This document shows, piece after piece, positions 11,057 to 19,993 of a stretch of 64,000 nt of DNA. The notes under the pieces are model-generated. The model had not been told where the DNA came from. It did not search any database and saw only the letters and a program-made list of their open reading frames with translations. Made by a program: the position numbers and the translations under genes. Within the stretch, counting starts at the first letter, position 1; every line of letters starts with the position of its first letter. Source of the stretch: Macrostomum hystrix (Eukaryota > Platyhelminthes > Macrostomidae); assembly GCA_950097015.1 (NCBI GenBank), contig CATNEN010000041.1, positions 124,001-188,000 of the forward strand, in the 5' to 3' direction.

Positions 11057-11914
11057 ATGGCCGCAGGCGGACACAGGTCAGGCGGCAGCAGAGCTGGCGG
11101 CTTCAGCGGCAGCAGGGGTCTTCGGGTACCGCACTTAAGCGTCCAAGCTTCCTCCGCGACCAGCATGCGAGCCCAGCGGGTCAGCAGCAGCAGTGGTGGC
11201 GGTGCTGCAGCCAACGCTCTGGTGAGCTTCGCACCTCATGGCTACTCGCCGAGTCCCAGCCAGGCCTCTGAGCTGCTCGACTTTCAGCGGGGCAACTCCT
11301 GGACGGCAGGAGGCGACCAGTCGCGTGCCACCACTGCACCAGGTGGTGACGGAACTGCCGTCAGTGTGTTCCGTAGCCGAGTCAGCCCGAACTTCCGTCA
11401 GGCCCTGGCCGAAGCCAAAGAGCGAACAGCAACCCGGCGGCTGACGGCGCAGCAGGTGCGCGAGCAACGGCGTTCGAACAACCAGCAGCCGGAGTCAGTC
11501 AGTCGGCTGGACGGAGACACCCTAGTCGAGGAGAATGACGCCGACATCGAGGCTGACGAAGTTTTTGACGAGATAGCAGTAGGGGCCCCTAACAGAGCCG
11601 AGCCGTCCAAACCACCCGACCCGGGAAGCGTCAGCGACCCTCGACGAAGGCGGGCTCTTAAGCGATGGGCTCTCATGCGCGACGTCATTGAGGACATCCA
11701 CAGAGAGCGTCATGCAAAGAAGGCAGAAGGCTGGAGCATGTTCTTCAAGCACGTAAGGGCAATGAGTGAGGCAGAGAAGACCCGACAGGACCTGTACGAG
11801 CGCTACAACATTTTTGGGGACGGCAAGTCAGATTTTATGACGAGACTGCCAGTCATTCCGGATGAACTGCTGCTGGCAGCTGGCGTTCCACTGCCGTCGA
11901 GTCGAGGGCCGTAA
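11057..11914 (+). CDS. Hypothetical protein, 285 aa
   Basis: One open frame from ATG 11057 to TAA 11914, with codon usage and GC like the neighbouring genes. The first third is Ser/Gly/Ala-rich and probably disordered. The middle is charged (ALAEAKERTATRRLTAQQVR) and then acidic (ENDADIEADEVFDE). The C-terminal ~100 residues look folded and helical: ALKRWALMRDVIEDIHRERH, EGWSMFFKHVRAMSEAEKTR, then RYNIFGDGKSDF. I recognise no family, signal peptide or membrane segment. It may have an upstream non-coding exon. Confidence 0.6.
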   Translation: MAAGGHRSGGSRAGGFSGSRGLRVPHLSVQASSATSMRAQRVSSSSGGGAAANALVSFAPHGYSPSPSQASELLDFQRGNSWTAGGDQSRATTAPGGDGTAVSVFRSRVSPNFRQALAEAKERTATRRLTAQQVREQRRSNNQQPESVSRLDGDTLVEENDADIEADEVFDEIAVGAPNRAEPSKPPDPGSVSDPRRRRALKRWALMRDVIEDIHRERHAKKAEGWSMFFKHVRAMSEAEKTRQDLYERYNIFGDGKSDFMTRLPVIPDELLLAAGVPLPSSRGP

Positions 11915-12964
11915 ACACAAGGGGCTCGTCCGGCGTGCCGCTAAGCGATAAAGCATGTGCACAGGCTCAAACTACAAAAAACAATCCATGCGCAGCCGCA
12001 TGACGTACTTTTTATGAATTATTGATTCGGACGTCTTAAGTAATAGAAAATGATATAAGTCGAAATAAAAAAAAAATTTTACATGTAAACTGACACCCTT
12101 TACATTGCATTCATTGTTTTGATACTGGAATTTAACTTTTTTGTCATTTGTCAACTTTTTATTAATAGACAATATAAAATAAACTTTTATCATTCGATTT
12201 TGATAAACGACTCGAATAGCAAAGAAACGAAAACAAAAAGAAACAAATAGCAAAGAGAAAGTAATTACAAAAGCGCAGTAAAAAGTTAATTGCGAAACGA
12301 TTTGCTGCACTCGAAGTCCTTAAATTGTGACTTTAATCGTATATCATTTATAATTTAAAAATAGTTTAATTACGACAGCTGTTAAATGGATTTTTTGCTC
12401 TAACTATAAAAACCTTAAATGTAACTTAAATAAATATTTTATGTCAAACCATGGAATAAAAACTATTTACTAGCTTTCTATAATAACTTTTTGTTTTATG
12501 CTATTCTCTAACTTTTTAAACTGCATTATTATTACATTATTAATTAAGAGTACGTTTCGTTAAAAATTGTGAATGTTAACTGATATGAATGAGACACGTT
12601 GTTCCGTTATTTCGTGGTTTTTGTACTAACAGTAACTAAGCCCACAAATAATGTTTTATTTCTCGATTAAAACTATTTTTTGTTTCAATATGTATTAGTA
12701 ATTTTCTGATGGAAGGTCTGTGCCCAGGGTTCATGGGCACTTCGTCATCAGCTTTTTCGTCATACCCGATGACTGAGTGACATACTGAGTGACATAGTGT
12801 TTATTTAGCCATACAGGCATAAGCCGCAGTTTCATGTCATCGTTTTTTAGTTCTTATATGATGCATATTATAAATATAATATTTTTGAAGTTAAAGAGTT
12901 AAAAAGTAGAAAAAGTCAAAGTGGATCTAAAATTTTAGATAGCTAAAGTAACTGTATCTAAAAT
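11915..12964. other. AT-rich intergenic DNA
   Basis: GC content drops sharply after 11.97 kb. No gene is visible. A short hairpin, GTGCCCA-(7 nt)-TGGGCAC, lies near 12.72 kb, followed by small direct repeats of GACTGAGTGACATA. Confidence 0.5.
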
Positions 12965-13320
12965 CTTTAGCTGTGTGGACTCGCGGCACAGCCGCCGTGT
13001 CCCTAGCTCTGTGTATGGGGACACGGCGGCCGTGTTCCTAGTAATCTACCACTCACATGCCTGGGGGCACGGCGGTTGTCTCTGAACAATGGGCTTTAAA
13101 TGCAACATGATTCGACATGTGAGTGGTAGATTACTAGGAACATGGCCGCATGCCTGGGGGCACGGCGGTTGTCTCTGAGCAATGGGCTTTAAATGCAACA
13201 TGATTCGACATGTGAGTGCCTGAGTGGTAGATTACTCGGAACACGGCTGCCATGTCCCCATACACAGAACTAGGGACACAGGTCACACAGCGGCCATGCC
13301 GCAAGTCCACACAGCTAAAG
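12965..13320. mobile_element. Palindromic fold-back element with duplicated core
   Basis: The left arm (12965-13054) begins CTTTAGCTGTGTGGACT. The right arm (about 13222-13320) ends with its inverse complement, AGTCCACACAGCTAAAG; most of the ~90-bp arms match with scattered changes and one gap. Between them a ~70-bp core bounded by CACTCACATG / CATGTGAGTG occurs twice in direct orientation (13050-13130 and 13147-13217). GACACGGC/GCCGTGTC palindromes recur inside and just after it (to about 13420). No coding potential, so probably a non-autonomous DNA element. Confidence 0.65.
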
Positions 13321-13704
13321 ACACGGCCGCTGTGGCTCTAGGCACAGAGTAGCATGGTAGCTAGGGACACGGCAGCCGTGTCCTTAGACATAGAGTTAGA
13401 GGCACAGCCGCCGTGTCCCTAATGAAATATCCTAATAAATAGTGAAATTGTTACTTTGCTTTAGTAAACAATCACTGAACTAAAAAAGCAGAAACAGCCA
13501 TTTAAATTTGTGCCATAGTTAGGGGTAAGTTAGCCTTTGCTCAGTAAAAATAAGGCAGTCTATATCATGACATGGTATCATATATCATGATATGGACCGA
13601 TATGGAATCAATGTAAAATTGATGGAATGTTGCACAGCAGGCATCTAACATGAGACATTACAGTGTCTGACATGTGGAAGTACCATATCTAAAAGGTTAC
13701 AGTA

Positions 13705-14660
13705 CTGTATCTAACAGGTGAAAACATATATAGCATACTGTTGGCAGTGTCACCTGCTTTTTGAAAGCACGAAAACTAATTTTGTGTTTCATGTCAAACA
13801 GGGCTACATGGAGAGTCACCAGTGTCGCTATCAGCTGCAGGCCTTAGCCATGGAATTGTAGCAGGTTTGTGTAGCAGGCTTGGCCAAACCTGCTATAGCT
13901 GCTGAAGCAATCACAGCCTGTGCAATTTGGCATTGTCATAATTAAGAACTGGTCAAAAATACGCTGTCACTATTTTTTTATTTCGGCAACAATTTTGTTG
14001 CTATGGCAACAAGGTTGACTCAGTTTAGGCTTCATCTAAAGATAATTTATTACTTTATTTCTTATTCTAATACACTTGCTAATACACAAACCAAACTGAA
14101 AAGGGATAGAAACTAAATTAGCTTATTTAGTGTCAGTATTCATTGCACAGACTCACTAATTCATTTTAAGGTATGAAAACCTACAACTGAGGAGCCAGGG
14201 TCAGCAGAATATGTTAAATTGAAAATGTTACAAAATGTGTATTGGAGCTCTGCACCTGGCTTGATCAGTTAGGATTTTGACATAGCAACCAGCTTGCTTA
14301 ATTGTTGCTTGACCATCATTAATTTGGCAATTAGCAATTTGATGAAATATCCAATTAAAAATTCACATACTCATAGTTGAGCTGCATAATTTTTGTTCAA
14401 ACTTTAGTCAAAATCAGGCACAAATTCAAATTTCTTTCTGATTTAATTGATCTATAGTTTATGTGATAACTGGGTGTACTTGAGGATTTTGTATCTGATC
14501 TGTATATATTAACAAAAATATGTAGAAATGTTGTTAGCGACACTGGTGACTCTCCATGTAGCCCTGTTTGACATGAAACACAAAATTAGTTTTCGTGCTT
14601 TCAAAAAGCAGGTGACACTGCCAACAGTATGCTATATATGTTTTCACCTGTTAGATACAG
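13705..14660. mobile_element. 956-bp element with 125-bp terminal inverted repeats
   Basis: Bases 13705-13829 (CTGTATCTAACAGGTGAAAA...) return as an essentially perfect inverse complement at 14536-14660 (...TTTTCACCTGTTAGATACAG). The interior of about 700 bp is AT-rich and non-coding. A partial extra copy of the terminal motif lies just outside the right end (near 14.69 kb). No clear target duplication was found. Confidence 0.8.
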
Positions 14661-15061
14661 TGTGTCACACCTATTAGACACAATATTTTCACCTGTTAGA
14701 TACAGAAGTGTTGCTACCTGATCTATACTGTCTCATTGTGTAATCAGCAGATACTAGGGTATCTGCATCATTAGCTGGCTCTAAGAACATTTTGGAATTG
14801 ATAACATCCTTGAAGTATTTTGTCACAACTATTGGCCTCAGCAAATGTTTGCTACTTACTGTTTATAAAAAATTGCTAACTCAAAACTTTTTGCTACCTT
14901 ATTTTCAGAATAAAAAGCTGGGTGTCATGTTGTTTTGGATCTGAGAATTAAGCAATAATTGGATCTTGGTTTTAAGTTTTTATGATCCAGGCTATAAATT
15001 GTCAGATTATTGCCTTTTAAGTTGTTAAGTGGTGAGAGCAAACAATTTGATTGCTCTCATA

Positions 15062-15341
15062 CATACATGCGCAACACCCGGCCGACCCAGCCGAACCGGC
15101 CGGGTGAAACGAGGGCCAAGCAAGGTAAGTCGCAAAAACCAATCAACCAAGCGCAAAAAATCAAAGGGGGGACCAAGGGACAAAAAAGGAAGGCGTGAAA
15201 AAAAGGAAAAAGGGGAGAGAAAAAGAGAGCAAATGAGAGCAAACTAAGTCGTAAATAGAGCAATGAAACGAACTAAGTCGCAAATGAGAGCAAAAACTAA
15301 GTCGCACGGCCGGCTAAGATTTGGGAGGTTGCGCATGTATG
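15062..15341. mobile_element. hAT-type MITE, copy 1
   Basis: A 280-bp element with 14-bp inverted termini CATACATGCGCAAC / GTTGCGCATGTATG, flanked by a perfect 8-bp duplication CTCTCATA (15054-15061 and 15342-15349). An 8-bp duplication is typical of the hAT superfamily. Sub-terminal GGCCGG motifs and several AAGTCGC motifs could be transposase-binding sites. A near-identical copy lies at 38766-39046. Confidence 0.92.
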
Positions 15342-15409
15342 CTCTCATAGCTGCTATTTATTCAGACAAATTTATTGGATATAGGTTCAAAGTGTAAAAA
15401 TGTTATTGA

Positions 15410-15710
15410 GGTTGTAGCCTACTGCTTAGGAAATTGGACTCATGATTTAATGGTCAGGGATTCGGTTCCCAACTCCACTGGAACAATTTGTGTCCTTTTA
15501 GCAAAACAGTTAAGTAGCATTGCTTCAGTTCACCCAGCTGTTAAATAGATATCAGCATTAGCTGCGATAATTGAAGGTGGGTGTGGCGTCTCCCAGTCCA
15601 TGGACTGAACAGCTGTACGCAGCCTTCAGATGCGCCGCACAATAGCTGTGGCTGTGCTGTTGGCTGCACATCTGGCCCAATGGAGGCATGTCTAATGAAT
15701 TAATTAACAA
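15410..15710 (+). mobile_element. tRNA-derived SINE, family A (copy 2)
   Basis: A tRNA-like head (GTTGTAGCCTACTGCTTAGG as A-box region, GATTCGGTTCCC as B box) is followed by the family body (GGGTGTGGCG, the palindrome CAGTCCATGGACTG, GGCTGCACATCTGGCCC) and an AT-rich tail. It lies upstream of the six-finger C2H2 gene. Confidence 0.8.
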
Positions 15711-15901
15711 AAATAATTAGAAACACACAACAGAGGGAAAATCACAATTTAATTATTATTCTCTACTTAAAAAAAGAAAGTTTATTTTCTTAGCTTGCGA
15801 AAATGTTTTCGAGTATGTATTATCAAATACTCGTAATATATAGTCAATGATGGCAATCACAGATTGAATCATCAACAATATCTGCCTGTGACATTGCAGC
15901 C

Positions 15902-18288
15902 ATGCCGTCAGCCAGAAAGTCGCCACTAATCTCCTGCGAAGACTGTGGCAAGCAGTTCAAAAGTCACTACATCCTCATCCTGCACGCCCGCTACCATCGC
16001 AAGGAGAGCAACTACATATTCCAGCGCCACAATGCCTCCGGCTACCAGCCCGAGGCTGACAGCGCCGCTGGAGAGGCTCAGCACCGCGACGATCCCGACG
16101 AGCCGCCGCCTGCGTCGAACAGCCCACCAGCAGTCCTGGGCCAGCTGTCTCCGCCGCACCTGCCTAACCCGATGGCGCCCGACATGGAAGCCGGCCATCC
16201 GGACAACGACGAGGACAATGTCCACCTGGAGGAGGAGGCCAGCGGTCAGGATCGGGACGAGGAGGAATATTCCGTTAACGAGACTGGCCGAGGTCGCGGA
16301 TCCAGAGCCACTGACTACAATGACGACGACGATGATGAAGAGGATTATGAGATGGAGAGCGCCGAAGAGCTGGAGTGCGAGATCTGCGACGCCCGCTTTC
16401 ACCAGGCCAGTGGATTAAACCACATTAATCTATGTTGTTGTGCAACTTTTTCTTCGAAGTTTTTGGAATTAAGTATTGGATTTCGCAGGGATTTTTGCAG
16501 GATTCTTAAAGTCTAGATACCACTGGGATATGTGTCTAATAGTAATTACAATAATTGCAGAAGGGCTGTGGGCACATCATTTGGTGACAGTAAACTCCGA
16601 AGCCAGCGATTCCGCCCATTTCGCTGACTCCTGAGCGCACACGCACACCGATACGGTACTCAGGTACATACTCACACAGGTGTGTACATCTGCCGTGACT
16701 TTCTCATCGTCAGGCAGTGTACACTCTCACTGTGCCCTCAAGGTTGGCCCTGAATTGCACGACAAGTCCCCTAGTCTTCTGTTCTCGGCTGCGCTCCAAA
16801 TGAATGTGGCCTTACCGCGGAATCTACCTTGGTGCGAGAGTCAAACGCGTTAGACCGCTCCGCCGCTAACCCCCTAATTACTAGGATTTCAAATGAGATC
16901 AGGGTGTACAACAGAAGCCGAAGGGGTTCTAGAATAAGGCTTAGAAGTATTACTTATACAAAATTGTTGTTCCTGCAGGTGCTGGAGCTGCTGAAGCACA
17001 TCCGGGTGCACCGGTACGAGCTGACCGAGTCCAACTACCAGCAGTACCGCCGCAAGATTGTCACCACCTACCGGCCCAACAATGTCCGGCTGGATCTTCG
17101 CCGACTAGCCGACGAAGCCGGCCGCGGACAGGAGGCCATCTACGAAGGTGGCGGCGGAGGCGGGCGGCACGCGGCGCAGCAGGGCGCGGCCGGCGGCGGC
17201 TTGCGGCCAGTGGAGGCGGCCAACGCCAGCACGGAGTACGAGTGCGACTACTGCGGCAAGCGGTTTCCCACCGCCTCCAATCTGCGCCGGCACATTCCCG
17301 TGCACACCGGCGAGCGGCCTCACCAGTGCCCGTTCTGCGGCTGCCGGTTCGGTGACCGGTCCTACATGCTGAAGCACACCAGATTTGTGCACAACGTGGA
17401 GCTGGCCAGGGTGCAGAAGGCCAAGACCCGGCCGCGCTACGCCAGCAGCGCCTGCTTTAAGGTGAGCCATTGGGAACCTGGGATATTACCTGCTTGATTA
17501 CCTGCTAAATGGATAGTTATAATAATGGGTGTAGTCCTATTTGGTAACAGTAGCCCATTCCTCCTGAACAAACATCGTCAGCCAGTGTACACTCTGTACC
17601 TTCGGGGTTGGCCCTCATGGGTTCACCGCGGAATGTGGATTCACCGCGGAATCGAGCTCGGGTGGCTTTTGCTAGAGTCGAACCGTTAGTTGATTTGCCA
17701 TGCACTCCCTGTTTGACTGGATAGTAGAGGTTGGGGCAGTTACCGCCAGTTCTACGCGAGTTGTCTATAAGAACCGCGCCCAACCTCGAAATACAGTGCC
17801 AGATCTGCAATCGCTACTTTGAGAACGGCGACATTCTGGCCGTCCACCTGGAAAAGTACCACAGCCGGCCCGGCGAAAGCGCCCGGCATCAGCAGCAGCA
17901 AAAGCAGCAGCTGCTGCTGCGCCAGCGCCAGCATAGGTCGCCCCGCTCCCGCCAAGCCGATGTTGGTGACGTCGCGGTCGAAGACGAGGACGCCGACGAG
18001 TACCCGGAGGAGGAGGACGCCCTGCTGGGCGGGCACCAAGCGGCCGAGCCAGATACGGAGACCCTGTTCTCCTGCGACCAGTGCGACTTCATCTCCGCCG
18101 ACCTGGCCCAGCTGCATGCCCACCTGGCAGAGCACGGTGAGCAGCAGCACGACCCGGCAGCCGCTGTTGGCGCCTCCGCCCAGCAGCAGCAGCTCTCGAT
18201 GTCGCCACCAGCCGCAGCTGTTGTTGGCGCCGACGATGCGAAGCCGCGCCTGACTGTGACCATCTCGGATGGCCGGGCGGACTTGTGA
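15902..18288 (+). CDS. C2H2 zinc-finger protein, six fingers
   Basis: Three exons in phase: 15902-16405, 16979-17461 and 17797-18288 (492 aa). Six C2H2 fingers are visible: CEDCGKQF, CEICDARF, CDYCGKRF, CPFCGCRF, CQICNRYF and CDQCDFIS, each with its His pair. Fingers 3 and 4 are adjacent with a TGERPHQ linker; the others are isolated. An acidic stretch (residues ~140-160), a Gly-rich loop and Gln runs separate them. This architecture fits a nuclear DNA-binding regulator. Intron 1 cuts finger 2 exactly: joining CAG (16403-16405) to GTG (16979) restores a perfect C-x2-C-x12-H-x3-H. That requires a GC donor (GCCAGT) rather than GT. Introns 1 and 2 both contain SINE-B copies. Confidence 0.8.
16590..16885 (-). 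mobile_element. tRNA-derived SINE, family B (copy 1)
   Basis: On the minus strand a tRNA-like head (with AACGCGTTTGACTCTCGCAC) is followed by a body containing GGGCCAACC and a GTGTACACTGCCTGA motif. It matches the copy at 58.8-59.0 kb and lies in intron 1 of the C2H2 gene. Confidence 0.75.
17525..17690 (-). mobile_element. SINE family B fragment (copy 2)
   Basis: A shorter, diverged copy sharing the GTGTACACTG, GGGCCAACC and ATTCCGCGG segments of family B. It lies in intron 2 of the C2H2 gene. Confidence 0.55.
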
Positions 18289-19043
18289 CAACTTTCCCGA
18301 GTGCTGAGTGCTGAGTGTTTCAGTCCGATTAGCTCGGCCATTCTGTGCTGACCTGTTTTTTTCCCGGGCGAAAAAATTTCAACCGACTGCGGCTTGTTTT
18401 GGTCTGGCATTTTAGTCTGTAGCGAACTGCAGCTCTGTTATTTTATTAATAACTAGTTTGTTCATTGTACATTGCTTTAGTTACTGTACTGTACTTGTGC
18501 CAGCAGGTTCTCAGCCTGATCATGTCCGCTGCTTGCACCTGTCCGCTGGCGCTCTTGTCTCGTCTCGTTAACCTTATTTAGTGTTGTGAGGCCTATTTGT
18601 ATGTTGTGTTCTTGCTGTTGTTCTTATTATAAATAAGTTGTTAAATATGTTAACCCAATGTACCCTGTACATCCATTGTGTGCAAAACGACCTGCGTTTA
18701 TTTAGTTTGTATTTCAATTAAATTTCAAGGTTTGCAAGCAGTAGAGTGCTGTCTGTCAACTCTGCTATCGCAAGAGATACACAATGTTCAGCCTAAAATC
18801 CTGTCTGCCTCCTTGAGTTTATTACCTGTATGTTTAGACACTCGCTATTCGTCACAATGGGAAACAGGGTTGCGTCTATGTCTAGATTATGTCTAGACAG
18901 CCTCTACGCCAGCCAGGGGAGCAGAACAATTTGTATACTTGTATAACTTGTATAATTTTACCAAGCTGGCCAGCAATACAAGCTAAAAGGCGGGCCTAAT
19001 CGCGGATGAAACAAAAGAAGCCAAAAATAAGCTTCAATAATTA
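18289..19043. other. 3' region of the C2H2 gene / intergenic
   Basis: Probable 3' UTR followed by AT-rich spacer. I see no gene or repeat array. Confidence 0.4.
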
Positions 19044-19073
19044 TTTATTCAGAGTCTTAAGACTCTGAATAAA
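19044..19073. terminator. 30-bp perfect palindrome with AATAAA on both strands
   Basis: The half-site TTTATTCAGAGTCTT is followed immediately by its exact inverse complement. The outer ends therefore read AATAAA on the plus strand (19068-19073) and on the minus strand (19049-19044). It could serve as a two-way polyadenylation element or form a cruciform or RNA hairpin. A short ATACAATAT repeat follows. Confidence 0.55.
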
Positions 19074-19155
19074 CTCAGAGCCTCACTCGTATCACGGATA
19101 TATACAATATACAATATATACAATATACAACACGGGCTGGCACTACGTGGTGGGC

Positions 19156-19444
19156 ATGAAGCCCATCAGTCCGAGAGCTGGAAGCGCTGGCAAGCGGCTC
19201 ATAAGCCAGGACAACTTCACCAGGCCCATCGCGAAAAACGCATCACTCAAGGGTAAGCCGAATGTCTTCTGTCAGGCCTGTCGGCTTTTCAGCAGAGGCC
19301 TCGGCCAGTACGCAGTTTCAGTCTACCCAACCACAGCAAACCAAAGGCAGGGCGCTGACATACTCGAGGTCTGCGGAAGATGCGGCCTTCAGGCACCAGA
19401 GAGGCACTCTATTTCTGCAGGAGTTCTGCAAGCTCATGAGCTAG
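19156..19444 (+). CDS. Possible small two-exon protein, 82 aa
   Basis: Exon 19156-19252 and exon 19293-19444 join in phase across a 40-bp intron with a good donor (GGTAAGC) and pyrimidine-rich acceptor (CTTTTCAG). The product is basic and Ser/Gln-rich (begins MKPISPRAGSAGKRLISQ, ends LFLQEFCKLMS). No family is recognised. Without splicing the downstream frame differs. It could be the 3' end of a gene whose upstream exons I cannot see. Confidence 0.35.
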
Positions 19445-19993
19445 CACATGCACACGGATCAGCTGTGACATTGTTTAAAGGCTGCAGGAAGCCTTCTACA
19501 ATAAGCCGGTTAAAAGAAACAGCGAGGGATGTCTGCCAAACTGTTGAGGAATGAGGAACCGTACTCTAACCAAGCTGCTATTTGTCTATCTGTGATCTGT
19601 GTCCGTGACTGGCCTACAGCCGGAATCACTTGCGAAATCAGATTACAGCACCAGCCAATGGCTGCCCTCAATGTTGTCTAGACAAGCCTTCTTTCACCTG
19701 ACAATCTGTAATGTCTGCTAATTTCTAACCTCTAGTTGTGTAGCCGACTCAGTGGCGAATATGTTAGTCACAGTAGTGTTTTATTCTAGAACAACTTAAA
19801 GCAGAAAGTTTAGCGAAAAAGGCCGAAAACAATTAAAAGTTAGCGAATCAAATGCCGAGAAGATCAATGAAGATTTTTTAAAAGAAAAATTGCTGTTTGC
19901 ATACTCGCCAGTAGTATATTATCAGTGAAAAATCGAATCAATTTCTAAAATCATTGGCACAGGAAGTCATAAGCGAAGCGCATTTTCGCCTGC
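19445..19993. other. Intergenic, downstream of MCCC2-like gene
   Basis: Unique AT-rich sequence between the possible small gene and the stop codon of the carboxyltransferase gene. Nothing further is visible. Confidence 0.4.
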
